From Bimuria novae-zelandiae CBS 107.79 (taxonomy: Eukaryota > Ascomycota > Dothideomycetes > Pleosporales > Didymosphaeriaceae), in contig ML976725.1 in NCBI GenBank assembly GCA_010015655.1, positions 137,989 through 201,988 on the forward strand: 64,000 nucleotides of DNA, given 5' to 3'. The notes beneath the pieces are model-generated. The model had not been told where the DNA came from, did not search any database, and saw only the letters and a list, made by a program, of their open reading frames with translations. This document shows, one piece after another, positions 13,420 to 26,302 of the stretch (its first letter is position 1; every line of letters begins with the position of its first letter). A program made the translations under genes and the position numbers.

Positions 13420-13745
13420 AATAGTAATTACTTTTTTAGTACACTTTATATTTAATACTAACTATTTAGCTAAATACTTCTCTTTCGCGCGTACGACGTG
13501 AAAAGCCTTATATGCTATATTTTACTTTTCTTATGTCTTTAGAATTTACGTATCTAATTTTTACTTTTTTATAATTATATAAAAAAAATTTATTATAAGT
13601 AATAGCTACATTACACTTCGCGCGCCTTTTTAGGCACTTACTATACTTTCTTAAATAAACTAATACCTTATAGACCCGCGAGTAGGTCTTATAGTTAGAA
13701 TACTTTAATACTATAATACTTTTATATGCCTTAATAGTGGAGACA
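13420..13745 (-). pseudogene. Antisense reading frame of gypsy A (Cys-rich)
   Basis: It lies between the chromodomain and the 3' LTR and reads opposite to pol. On the minus strand a frame contains CLKRRAKCNVAITYNKFF followed by LYNYKKVKIRYVN. At several positions Tyr codons (TAY) stand where Cys (TGY) would complete a C-x2-C...C pattern, as expected from G-to-A RIP. The matching frame in gypsy H also begins with a CLK..AKC motif. Function unknown. It resembles fungal Zn(II)2Cys6-type Cys spacing, but this is inference from a degraded copy. Confidence 0.5.
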
Positions 13746-13826
13746 AGTTTAGAATAATAATAAGTGCTAATTATTTAGTGAATAGGCATAATTCTTCGCG
13801 GATAAAAACTAAGAAGGGAGGTATAG

Positions 13827-14208
13827 TATTATAAACTAAAAGTAAAATAATAAGGAATAGGCGCTGATAGGGATAGGTAGCTAAAAAATAGGTTAATAAG
13901 TACGCTAAGAAACTAGACTTAAAGTTATATAACTACTTAGTTAATTAGTAGTACTAGGTAACTAAGTCAGCTAGATATATATATACATAGGACAGTTTCC
14001 TTTATACGCTCCTTGTAGTTAACTTATATATCTTCTATACGAGTACGTTCTCCTATATAGACTAATAGATATCTTATTTATTATAACATTAAATTATTTA
14101 GCACGCGCTAAGTGTCGCATTAACTTATACTACTAAATAATCTATAAAGCACTACGATACCTTACTACCCTAACCCGGATTAGAACGAGGTGTGAGCACC
14201 TCATAACA
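13827..14208 (+). repeat. Gypsy A 3' LTR (382 bp)
   Basis: Preceded by a purine-rich tract (agaagggaggta). Starts TATTATAAAC (RIP form of TGTTACGAAC), ends CATAACA, and is followed by the target duplication tagct. Confidence 0.9.
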
Positions 14209-14213
14209 TAGCT

Positions 14214-14872
14214 CTTTAGCTATCTTAAATACTTGGCATTAATTAACTGATATTTAGTCTAGTAGTGTTTTAGGCTATATAGATATTAAAGCTTATCTTT
14301 ATTACTATCATTCTTCTTCTGCTGCTACTAAAGCTTAGTAGTATCTAGTTTTATAACTATAAAGCTAAGTCCTGTTAATATTAGTTAAATACGCTTAAGG
14401 TAAGTCGTAAATTTACTAATATTAATTTTTTATTAATAGAATAGCAGTGCTAGTATCCTCTAAGTTAATTAAGGCTTACAGGCCTAATATACTATACTTA
14501 AGATTAATTATTCTATAGGCGATAAGAAAGTCTTCTTATATTTAAAAACTAAATATTTAAGGTATACTTACAGCAATGTACAGGTTAGTAACCTTTACCT
14601 AAAATTATAGCTATTCTTTAACCTTCTTACTACGAGGCGACATCTAAAAGACTTTATATTATATAATTAGATCGCGTTAACGTATAGCGTTAGATAGTAC
14701 AAGGTGTTTTTTAATAGTTATTAATTATTCGTGCGAGGTATCCTTATTCTTAATTAAGTAAAAGTATTTTATAGTAATTATTTTACTAATTTTTAAGTTA
14801 AATTCTGCTAAAGCTTTTTCTTAACGCTTAAACTCGAGGTCCTTACGTTCCTATTACTTATATTCCCACTAG
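14214..14872 (-). mobile_element. Outer copia-like element, gag-side middle fragment
   Basis: It lies between the insertions of gypsy A and gypsy D. On the minus strand it gives a frame rich in charged residues (an ERKDLEFKR-like block and MSPRSKKVKE) reminiscent of fungal copia gag proteins, broken by many TAA/TAG. It joins the fragments at 1-1212 and 29200-29821 once the nested elements are removed. Confidence 0.5.
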
Positions 14873-14877
14873 TATAG

Positions 14878-15374
14878 TGTTACGATCTTGGAAACCTCAA
14901 AGGCAAGGATACCAGACGAAGACGCCGACAGGGCAGCGGCCGGCAAAGGAACGAAACAAAGGGAACACAAAGAAGCGCGGGGCAGCTTAGGTTAGTAGTC
15001 ACGTGACAAAGTCCCGCCTAAGCGAGAAGTCTAAGGGACTACGAAAGTCTAAGGGACTATAAGGGCTTAGCAGGACTATAATAGTAATTTTAATAATTGT
15101 AAGGACTAGGATAAATAGTATATAGTCTAATAATTTTTCTATACTCCATCTACTCCTTATAGCTAACTTAATATACTACGAGTATATTTTTTATAATAGA
15201 TTCGTAATCTCCTAGTTAGTTGTTTTATAGTTTATTATAGAATTAGATAATTTTTAAAACCTACTTCGTGGCTGTCTCTAGCTTTTAACTACTAAATATT
15301 TATAAGACGCTTTATCCTTGACCTCTCCTCCCTTAACCTAGACTAGACTTAGGTTCGTAAAGTACCTTGTAATA
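14878..15374 (+). repeat. Gypsy D 5' LTR (497 bp)
   Basis: Starts TGTTACGATC and ends TAATA. It contains TCACGTGA at 14999-15006; the same site in the 3' LTR is TTACGTAA, a direct view of RIP changing a CpA/TpG-containing palindrome. Confidence 0.9.
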
Positions 15375-18300
15375 CTTTAACTACCTAAAGGTTTAAAATA
15401 ATAAAAAATAGCTATAGTAGCTACTATAATAAGGGTCCTGACAGGAAGTGCGGCTTTTAGACAACTATAAATACTATAATAGTATTAGCTAACTAAGCTA
15501 ATAAAATATAGTAGCTTAAAGAGTAGCTACCTAAGCTAATAACTTATATTTTAGCTACTATAACTACGGAAAGGATATCCTTTAAGATTCTTAAAATTTA
15601 TACAGGTAAAAGAGAAGGACTTGAGACTTTTCTTATAAATTTAAAACTATACTACTAATATAACAAGAATATCTTTAGAACTAAGTAGGCTAAAATCCTA
15701 GAAGTAGGCATGCATATAAAGGGCAAGATAGCTAAATAGCTATAACTCCCTACTAAGAATTACCTAGAAAACAAAGGTAACATCTTAGAATATAGTAATA
15801 AAACTAAGAAGGCATTTTAAGAACTAGGCATCTTTTAAGAAATAAATTTAAATTATAATTAAAGAAGTTAATAAGGAATAAGAAGCTAAACGTAAGATAT
15901 AAAAGCTTTAATAAATAAAATTAGCTAGTACGTATATAGCTAAGTTTAGACGCCTCTAAGCTAAGATTAATTAGGATAACGCTCTACTTTAGGTACCCTA
16001 CTATAATAGACTAAAGGAAAGCGTTAAGGGCAAGCTTACCTACTATAATAAGATAGATAACCTAGAGGAACTCGTAAAGCTAGCTATATAGATTAATAAT
16101 AAACTACATAAATAATAGTTAGAAAAGTAAGAAGGTATTTATATCTAACTTAATATTAAAAGGAGCTAAAAACTATCAAAGGACTATAATAGAGATATTA
16201 TAATAGCTAATAACGTTTAAGAGTAGAAACTAAAGAAGTAGCAAAAGGACCGTAAGAATAGTCTATTTAACTAAGAATAAAAATAACGCTTTAAGGAAAA
16301 AACATGCTTAGGATGCAAAGAATAAAGTTACCTTTAAAGAAATTATTTAAAGAATAATAATAGATAACGTAAGAAAGCGTAAATTATCTAAGTAGTAATA
16401 GTTATACTATAGGCACTAATACCTATGTTACTAAAAATAAATAAAGATAACGTCTCTAATATAGAACTTTAAGTTCTAGAGACAGTAGAAGAAACGGAAT
16501 AAAGGATAGTACATAAGTATAAGGTCTTTTTCCAACTAGTAGAAGGAAACTACTAGGTGTATAATAGTTAGATATATAAGCCTATGGATTGCATATAAAA
16601 ATCAGGCTTAAAGGGCTAAGGACTATCTTAACCTACAAAATTACTACTAAATACTAAGGAAATATGCTAGTACTAAGAGAGTAGATTAAAATTTAGGAAT
16701 AATATAGGTAGGTAGCCTAGTTTTTTTACGATAAAGATGATTGCCAACTGTATAAAATAAAAAGCGAACGGGTAGTAATATTACAAAAAAAACCTAACTA
16801 TAAGTTTATTAATAATTATAAACTAATAATAACTTGATATAAATATTTCCTTAATAAAGTAGTTACAATACTATAAAGAATTAGGATAGTAAAAGTGCTC
16901 TAATAATAAGTGCCAAATGCACGAAACACATAAAGAAGCTATAGGCTAGTACCCTAAAGGTATAAATACGGGATTAGCGATAACTACGAGAAACTAATAG
17001 ACGGGGGACACAAGCCCTAAGCACCTATAATAGATTACATAGCTAAACTATAATAGGGATTACTTAGCACACCTATATTAAAAAGAATAAATAGTAGTAT
17101 TAGAAATAACACTATTATATAGAAATCTAAAATCTTAAGAATATCTAATTATAGGATGTAAAAGACACGGAGAATCCTAAAAGGAAGAAGTCTAATAAAT
17201 TAAAGATACTAAAAGCACCCATAAATTACTTTACTAAAGGTAATAGAAAAAGACTAAAACTAATCTAGAAATAAAGGAAGCCATGTAAACCTAAATTAAG
17301 AAAGTAAAGGCTTCTTAAGATGCTACTAAGTAAGCTACTAACGAGTAAGAAAACTTGAGTGCTACTAGGCAAAAGATTTTACTAGTAAAGGCATTACTAT
17401 AAAGATAAAAAGGGTCAAAACAGGCACGAGCAACCTATAATTAACCAAGGAAGTTATTATTAATAGTTACTAAGTAATAGTGCTAATAAATCCTAAAGCG
17501 ACTAAATATTTAATATCCCTAAAAATAGTAGAAAAACATAACCTGCTATACTAGAATAAGGAAACACTAGTATAAGTAAATATAGCAGATAGGACGATAT
17601 CCTAAGAATATAGTAAAAGTTAGTTATGCCTCGAAATAACGCTATTACCTGTTAGCCTAGATAGATTCTAGAGCTAATATAGCTTTATAATAATAGATCT
17701 TAGAAGTATAGAAGTAATTATTAGCTATAATTAGCTTCTAAAGTATAACACTATTATTAATTAGTAAAAGAAGACACTAATTAGCTAAAAACCTACGCTA
17801 AAGGTCGCTAAAGTATGTAAATTATAAAAAATATAACTAACTACCCTAAATACCCTAGTAGGGCAGATTAAAGGATGAGCTGTATAACTTTTAGCTACTA
17901 AAATTATAAAAGTTATAAAAGAAAATTAAGGCTAAGTAAGGCTAATATAGGTATAATATTTAGGCCTAAAAGAAGAGGTAAAAGCTACTAATATTCTGCT
18001 AGAATACTAAAAATATGTAGAACTCTTTAAAGAAATTAAAGAAGAAGAACAACTAAAACACTAAAAATAAAATTATAAGATACTTTTAGTAGAGGGTACG
18101 AAACTACGCCTAAAACAACTATAACTAATATTTATAAACTAAGAAAAAGAAGTAGAGGATTACTTAAAGAAAAACCTAGCAAAATGGTATATTTAAGAAA
18201 GTTAAAGCCTAGTAGCTTTTCCTATACTTTAGGTACCTAAGAAAAATAGCAAGCTACAACTCTATATAAATTATAAATAGCTTAATAAAGCTATAATTAA

Positions 18301-19176
18301 GTATTAGTACCTACTACTCTTAATTACAAAGCTAATAGATAGACTCTAGGGAGCTAAATAGTTTATAAAATTTAATATACGTAACAGTTATTACTATATA
18401 TAAAGAGCTAAGGGACACGTGTAAAATACTACGTTTATGATCTAATATAGCCTGTATAAAGTACTAAGTAATGTCCTTTAGACTAACAAACACGCCTGCG
18501 ACGTTTTAGACGCTATTTAATAAGGCACTATATAAATACCTAGATATATTTTATATAGCTTATCTTAATAACGTACTTATCTATTCTACTAGAACACTTC
18601 AGGAGCACACAGAACATATAAAGAAAGTACTTATAAAAATAAAAAAGTATTAATTACTCCTTTATTTAGAAAAATGCGAATTCCACGTTATAAAAATAAA
18701 GTACCTAGGATTTATTATTTAACAGGAAGGTGTGGCTATTGATCCTAAGAAGATTATTACTATATAGGAATAGCTAAAACCTAAGTTAGTAAAAAATATT
18801 TAGTCCTTTTTAGGGTTTACTAACTTCTACTAAAAGTTTATTAAGAACTACTCTAAGACCACAGTACTAATAATAGAACTTATAAAGAAAGATAAGTAGA
18901 CAGATTTTATAAAAGAAGCTAAAAAAGCTTTTAAGAAACTAGAGAAGCTTTTAAGAAGCTAAAGATACTTTTTTTATAAGCACTACTATTATAGATACAC
19001 GATCTAAGAAGACCTATAAGAATAGAAATAAACGCATTAGACTACGCACTAGGAGCGATACTCTTATAATAATATAAAGATAAGAAATAGAGACTAGTAT
19101 TCTTCTATTTAAGAAAGTTCTCAAGAGCAGAACTTAATTATAACGTTTATAATAAGAAACTACTTAGGATAGTAAA

Positions 19177-19653
19177 TGTTACGAGCTTAGGAAATCCGGA
19201 TAGTAACATAATCACAGACAAGGATAAATAGGGGGAGGCAGATAAGGTTATACTATAGTTAGCCCGTAAGGACTCGCGGGGTCGCTTATATTAGCTAAAG
19301 TTATATAACTCTAATCTAATAATAGCTCTAGATTAAGGTAATCCGCTAAGAGCTTCGAACTAAGGTAATCTGCTAAGGGGGCCGGATCACCCAGAGACAG
19401 AGGAAGAAATAGACTAGTATATAGTATAGTAGATTCTCCTATATTATTTCCTTCCTTATAGTTAACTTATATATCTTCTGTGCGAGTACGTTCTTATATA
19501 TAAACTAATAGTTATTTTATTTTATTATAAAATTAAATTATTTAGCCTCGCGCTAAGTGTCGCATTAACTTATACTATTAAATAATTTATAAAGTACTAT
19601 AATACCTTACTATTTTAACCTAAATTAGAATAAGGTGTAAGCGCCTTATAACA
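19177..19653 (+). repeat. Gypsy B 5' LTR (477 bp)
   Basis: Starts TGTTACGAGC and ends TATAACA. Its 3' half matches the gypsy A LTR, whereas its U3 half does not. Confidence 0.92.
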
Positions 19654-20480
19654 CTTTAACTACCTTATAGTATAATAGTAGAATTTAGTTTAAGCACCGT
19701 AACTTTAGCACCTAAAAAAAGACCCTAAAAGAGATAATTATTAAATAAGTAGCTTAGATAACCTAGCTATAAAAAATTATTAACTAGATAAGCAAAAAGA
19801 TAAGTAAATAAAAAGCTATAAAGTATTAGCTAAAGGTCCTAAAGCCTAAACCTTACTTTAGGAAAAGCTATCTAGGAACGTTCCTAACTTAGATAAAACT
19901 ATTTTATCTACTACAACCTAGAAAAGTTTAATATAGAATAAGATAAGATCCTAGTCACCTGCATAAATATACAAGATAAGGTAACTATATAAGCTAGACT
20001 AATAATTAATAACTTCCTTAAGAATAGTAAACTAGAGGACTATAGTTAGACGCTACTAAAGACGCTTTTAAAAACTAAAAGTCTTTTTTTAAAGCTATAA
20101 AAAGGATATTAAGCATAATTAATAAAGGGTATTAGGCTAAAATACGCCTTTAACGCCTATGCTAGAAAAAATTAGTAGTACTTTATATTTTAAAATTTAA
20201 ATAAATAGTAGTAGAACTTAATAGATAGGGAGAAGCCTTATTTATAATTACCTACTATAATAGGCTAAAGGAATAAGTTAAAAATAAACTAGTTTACTAA
20301 GAAAAAGTAGATAACTTAAAAGAACTTATTAATAACGCTATTAAAGTAGATAATTACCTATACGAACGGAAGCTAGAAAAACAGTATAGCACCTAACTAC
20401 ACTCTAGAAAAGAAACTAGTATTTAACCCGCAGGAAGAGACAGGGACGGAGACGTTATCATGACTAACGAAGCCCGATAG

Positions 20481-21014
20481 TATAAAAAGAAAAACGGCAG
20501 AGGAAAGCAGCCGTACAAACCTAAGAAGGGCTACCAGGGCCGAAGCAGCATCTCGCAAGAAGAGCGAAAACGGAGGTTTAAGGACAAGGCCTGCCTCCAA
20601 TGCGGCAAGCAAGGCCACTTCGCCAAAGACTGCGAAGGTCAGGAGACCAAGGTCAATGCGACCAACCTCCTACGAGTAGCCATAACCACCCTTACGCCGG
20701 CAGTAGCCGACGAAGTGGACCTCACGCAGGAGATCCCGGAACCAGTAGGAGAAGAGGAGGAACGGAAAACCCTCCCTGAGTACCAGATCTTCCAACGACT
20801 GGCAGACGACACCTGTTGGATGTGTTGCAGTACCCTGCACCACTCGTCTCAGTGTGAGGCAAAAGTGGCCGTCCAAGGGGCACACGCATGGGACGCCTAT
20901 TGGCTGGCTAAGAAACTACAAGGGCCCCCGAAGCATTTCCTACGCCAGATTACGGTACTAGAACAACATAAATACGCCAAATGGTGGCAATGCACACGAA
21001 AAGGATGCCGATAG
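20481..21014 (+). pseudogene. Gag C-terminal fragment of gypsy B, patch without RIP
   Basis: An open frame of 177 residues follows a TAG at 20478-20480 and ends at a TAG at 21012-21014. Both stops fit a mutated Trp or Gln codon. It encodes the nucleic-acid-binding tail of a retrotransposon capsid protein. The CCHC zinc knuckle CLQCGKQGHFAKDC is at 20592-20633. Further on come an acidic stretch, and Cys/His pairs (CWMC, HHSSQC, WWQCTRKGC) that could form another metal site. The patch has near-gene base composition while sequence on both sides is heavily RIP-mutated. The homologous gypsy A region (7640-8700) is mutated throughout. Gene conversion from an intact copy, or patchy RIP, would explain it. 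Confidence 0.75.
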
Positions 21015-24000
21015 CACTCTAAGGCTAGAGTTAAGGCCTCTTATTTTCTAGAAGGCTTAGAGTATTATAAGCTAAAAAAAAGCTAGTGTAGTATACTAAA
21101 TAATTACTATAAATACTTTCTAGTCTATTAGGCTAAGCACTATAAGTACAATAGCTAGTATTAATACTTTAATATTACCTATAAACTATATAAATAATTA
21201 AAGTTTAAGATAGGCTAGTTTCCTTAAGGCCTAGATCCTTAAAATACTAGCATAGTAATAGGAAGCACGTAGCTAAGAAAGGATATAGACTACTTAATAA
21301 TTAAATAAGACTAATATAACCTGTAGTGCTTTACGCACCTAAGCTTATAAAAAAAGGTAGCTTTTTTTAATAGCTACTTAGGATATAGTGTATTAGCCTA
21401 GAATAAATACCTTACTCTAAACTACCTATAATATAGGAATTAGGGAGTATATAAATCTAATAAGATTAGAGAGACCTATATACTATATTAATAATAATAT
21501 ATGTAGTATAAGGTTAAAGAAGTCTTAAAACTAGCCTAGCTTAAGGGATAGATCTAAGAGGTAGAAGCCTTATAGGAGGTCTAAGATAAGTCTAAAGACT
21601 TAAAAAACTAAATTATTACTAGGCAACAAGCTACACTAGTAATAGTATAATTATTATAGCTTATTAAGTAGATACTTGCTAGGTTAAGAAGCGCTTAATT
21701 AAAAATATTATAGTGTATAGATATTGTGTTATAGTACTTATAGACTTAGGGGCAGACGCATGTCTAATCGCCCTATAAGTAGTTAAAAAATATAATATAC
21801 TATATTATAATAAGAGAATACTACTATAAATAGGACATACGGACAGGACCTAATTATAGGGATATAGTAATAATTAGCTACGCCTTGAGACAGCGCTAGT
21901 ATAAGTTAATATAAAAGGCCTTAAGAGCTAACATGTTTTTACTATCGCAAAGATAGGAGATATTAAAGCTATTATAAGATATGAATAGTCATAATAATAT
22001 AATCTATAAATAAACTAGATTAAATAAATAATCCTTCCCTAAAATCTACTAGTAATAGCTTAGGTAAGTTCTGGTGGAAGGGAAACTCCCCGAAAACCTT
22101 AGGCAAGAAAGGGAAACTAACTATTTAAAATATAAGAGATATTAGTATGCAAGATAGATAGGATTTTAAAGTAATACCTAAAATAAGTGCACTATATATA
22201 GGTCTAAAAAGCTAAGATAGTTTTAGAGGACTTAAGTCTACTAGAAGAATATAAAGAATTCGCGAACTTATTTAAAGAGTATAATAAGACTATCCTACCT
22301 AAATATAAAATGTAGGATTATAGGATACTACTAGTAAAAGGAGCTATGCTATAGCTAGAGCGCCTAAGGCCCCTTACCTATAAATAAGAAAAAGAGTTAA
22401 AAAAACTAATATAGAAGAATCTACGCATAGGGAAGTAAAGACTTAGTTAGAGCCCTATAGCCTTCCTTATACTCTTTGTTCGCAAAAAGGACGGCAGACT
22501 ATAACTTTATATAAATTATAAATAGCTAAATCCTATTATAGTTAAAAACTACTACCTATTACCCTTAATAACGGAGCTTATAGATCGACTTTAAGGAGCT
22601 AAGTAGTTTACGAAATTTAACGTCTAGGATAGATTCTATAGGATTTAAATTATAAAAGGCTATAAGTGGAAAATGGCTTTCCGCACGCGATATAGGCTTT
22701 TTAAATATATAATTATACTAATAGGGCTAACTAACGCACTAGTAACCTTCTAAGAGCTTATAAATTAAGTATTATATAAATACTTAGACGTATTCTACAC
22801 GGCATACCTTAATAACATACTAATATACTTAAGCAGAACACTAGAAGAACACAAGAAATATATTTATAAAGTGTTATAAAAATTATAAGAGTATAGATTG
22901 CTCCTACACCCTAAGAAATATAAATTCCACGTCACGGAAACAGAATATCTAAGATTTATAATATCCCAGGAAGGTGTTAAAATAGACCTAAAGAATATTA
23001 TAATAATAAAAAAATAGTTATTACTAAAATTAGTAAAAGATATCTAATTCTTCTTAGGCTTTACTAACTTTTATTATAAATTTATTAAAAACTATTCTAA
23101 GGTTACTACTCTACTAACAGAACTTATAAAGTTACGAAAAAGCGACCTCTATAGAAGGCAGAGAAAAAAGCCTTTAAATAGCTAAAGAGCCTATTCCTAA
23201 CGGCACCCCTACTATAGATATACGACCTAGAGCGATAATATTATATCTACATAGACGCATTAGATTATGCGCTAGGGGCCGTACTACTATAAAAATATAA
23301 TAATAAGAAGTAGAGACTAGTCTTCTATTACGTAAGAAAGCTTTTAAAAGTAGAGCTTAATTATAAAATCTATAATAAAAAACTACTACTAATTATTAAC
23401 TATTTTAAGTAATAAAAAGTATAGTTTAACGGAGTTAAGCACTAAATAGAGGTATTTTTTTATTACTTTAATTTAACACGCTTTATAATAACTGAGAAGC
23501 TTAATTAGTAATAAGCTAAATAGTCTAAATAAATAGTAGAATTTAACTTTTATATTACGCATCTACTAGGAAACGTAAACACTATAGTAAACGTACTTAG
23601 TAGATAATTAGATCTTATAAAAGAAAATAATAGAGGTAATTACGTCATAATCTTAACCTATACGAAGGACGAAACCCTTTGCTATAATAAGACATAACTC
23701 GCGCCAGTACTAGAAGTGCGACGCGTAGATTTTACCTATTATAGACTAGTTATAAATAGGATATAGGATTATAATAGGCTTATAAACAAGGATTACTAAG
23801 CGTATAATCTTTACTAAGCTATAAAAATAATAGCACGAGACTATTAAAACTATATTTAGATTAATAAGTAAGTAGCTCTACTACTAATAAAAAAGTTACA
23901 CGAAAATAAGGACTAAAGACACTTAAGAATTACTAAAATAACGCGTTAGATCGCGAACGAATATTATCCTTAAGCTACGCTAGGTAGTATAGAAGGTACT

Positions 24001-25259
24001 AAGTAATTATTTAGCCTGTTATAAGAATAAGCCTAAGAGATATAAGTCTTATAGCCTTTTATAGTTACTATAACTATCCCTAAGACTATAGTCTAGCATA
24101 GCTATAGACTTTATTATAAAGCTACTAGTATTACTAGTACTAAGGAATAAGGATCCCTATAACTTAATTTTAGTTATAATCTACTAACTTACTAAGGAGT
24201 TAAGGTTTATGCTAATTAGGGAAGCTATATTAGTAGAAGAACTAGTCTATATAGTAAAATAAGAACTAATATTATAGGTTAGACAACTAGACAAGTTTAT
24301 TATAGATAAGGCTAAGATATTTATATTATCGTATTAGACTATATTTATAGCTAAATTAAGAATTAAGCATAAGCTTACAATAAGTTTCTACCTTAAGATA
24401 GATAGCTAAATAAAGTAAATAAACTAGACGTTAGAGCAATATCTCTAGATATATATAAATAAGCTTTAAGATAACTAGGTTAAGCTATTACTAATAGCCT
24501 AGCTAGCATACAATAGCGCAAGATCGGCGACTACAGGATACTCGCCATACTATGCTAACCACGGATGTAAGCCAACGACTCACTAAGATCCGTTGGATAT
24601 TAAAAGCGTCCACAAGGACGCAGCCGACAAAGCCAAACTTATATAAGATCTACACGAGACGCTACACAAAAATATTACGCAACATAATAAGTAAATAGTG
24701 TAATAAGTAAATAAAAAAAGGATTATAAGACTAACTTTTAAAAAGGGAGATAAAGTCCTCCTCTTACGAAAAAACTTTAAGATAAAAAGGCTAAGTAAGA
24801 AGTTAGATAACCTTTAAAAAGGACTATTTAAGGTTTAAGAAGTTAGAGGGCTAGTAAATTTTAAACTATAATTACTTATAGATATACGTATATACCTAGT
24901 TTTCTATAAATCCTTATTAGAACTAGCACTACTAGACGCCAAACTAAAAATATAACTTAAACTTAAGGATAAAGAGTATAAGGTTAAAGCAATTAGAGAC
25001 TTATAAAAGATTAAATATTAGTATAAGTACCTAGTGAAGTGGGAAGGGTGGCTAGAAAACTATAATATATAGGAACTAGTATAAAACCTCACGAACTATA
25101 GGGTAGCGCTAGAGAATTTCCACGCGGAGTATCCAGAGGTCCTATAGACAGATTAGCCAAGAATTTAAAAAAAATTAAAAGACGTAGAAACGTTAAAAGG
25201 AGTAAATAAGTTAGCCTATAACTAGCCTAAGTTAGATATAGGTAGTAATAATAAAGATA

Positions 25260-25700
25260 GAATAAGGGCGCCGGCGTCCGTACTTTTAAAAGAAAAAGGG
25301 TCTAGAACCTTAGTTTTACGCTTAAGACGCTCTAACTTCTTTATTAACGTAATTTCTTTTAACTTATAATAACGCTCTTTCTTTTAAATATTAAATAACT
25401 TTTACTCTCTCTAAGCTAGTTCCTCCTTTAAATAAAGAATATTACTTTAAAGATAGCGTTATTTTACTTTTATCTCTTAACGCTTAGTCTACATTAGAAC
25501 TAAACTATACTAGACTTTTACCTAAATATAGTAAGCGTAAAAGCTAGTAAATAATTCTACTACGTATTTTACCCCCTTCTTTTTATAACGCCTATATAGA
25601 GTTAGTATCTTAATATTCGCGTCTAAAATAGCCTTTATCTAGTCCTAGTAGCGTTAGTTAGAAGACGTTATTAAGACTTTAAGCATAGTTAGGCAGGCGA
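25260..25700 (-). pseudogene. Antisense reading frame of gypsy B (Cys-rich plus Lys/Glu-rich)
   Basis: It lies between the chromodomain (ending about 25150) and the 3' LTR (25826), opposite to pol. The minus-strand frame begins near 25690 with MLKVLITSSN, continues through a YRRYKKKGVKYVVELF block whose Tyr codons could be RIP-changed Cys, and ends with a Lys/Glu/Leu-rich, coiled-coil-like part (KERYYKLKEITLIKKLERL). Stops are only TAG/TAA at sites fitting former Gln/Trp. Function unknown. Confidence 0.5.
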
Positions 25701-25825
25701 TAAAAAAGGTATAAAATAGACTTATAGTAAGGGCCCTAATAGCTACTTATACACGCGCACGCTAGCGCCGCTATATAATTATAAAATAATAGGTATTAAG
25801 ATAATTACCTTAAGAGGGAGGATAA

Positions 25826-26302
25826 TGTTATGAGCTTAGGAAATCTAGATAGTAATATAACTATAAATAAGAATAAATAAGAGGAGGTAAATAAGGTTAT
25901 ACTATAGTTAGCCTATAAGGACTCGCGGGGTCGCTTATATTAGCTAGGGCTACGTAACCCTAATTTAATAGTAGCTTTAAATTAAGGTAATCTACTAAGA
26001 GCTTTGAACTAAGATAATCTGCTAAGGGGGCTAGATTACCTAGAGATAGAGGAAGAAATAGACTAGTATATAGTATAGTAAATTCTCTTATATTGTTTCC
26101 TTCCTTATAGTTAACTTATATATCTTCTGTGCAAGTACGTTCTTATATATAGACTAATAGTTATCTTACTTTATTATAAAATTAAATTATCTAACCTCGC
26201 GCTAAGTGTCGCATTAACTTATACTACTAAATAATTTATAAAGCACCACGATACCTTACCGCCCTAACCTGGATCAGAATAAGGTGTGAGCGCCTTATAA
26301 CA
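25826..26302 (+). repeat. Gypsy B 3' LTR (477 bp)
   Basis: Preceded by the purine tract gagggaggataa. Starts TGTTATGAGC, ends TATAACA, and is followed by the target duplication gtaaa. Confidence 0.92.

Larger units (their letters stand above)
1213..14213 (+). mobile_element. Gypsy A: full-length chromodomain LTR retrotransposon with nested insertions
   Basis: The element lies at 1218-14208 between identical 5-bp target duplications tagct (1213-1217 and 14209-14213). The 5' LTR is split by copia F (1218-1419 plus 6634-6863); the 3' LTR is 13827-14208. Reading left to right on the plus strand, I can follow a gag zinc knuckle of CCHC type (about 7808-7850), a protease-like frame near 9390, reverse transcriptase (about 10080-10640, ending in a FLGFTNFYRKFIKNY-like block), RNase H (about 10900-11110), integrase (about 11590-12050 and 12510-12800) and an integrase tail/chromodomain (about 13080-13250). 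RIP stops break all frames, so the element is dead. Confidence 0.9.
19177..26302 (+). mobile_element. Gypsy B: full-length chromodomain LTR retrotransposon
   Basis: Length 7126 bp with target duplication gtaaa (19172-19176 and 26303-26307). It is inserted in the RNase H region of gypsy D. Both LTRs are 477 bp (19177-19653 and 25826-26302). Plus-strand order: gag with a CCHC knuckle (20592-20633), protease near 21740, reverse transcriptase about 22400-23050, RNase H about 23210-23400, integrase about 23880-24420, chromodomain about 25010-25150 (YLVKWEGWLENYN), then an antisense frame and the 3' LTR. It is RIP-degraded except for one ~0.55-kb patch in gag. Confidence 0.93.
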
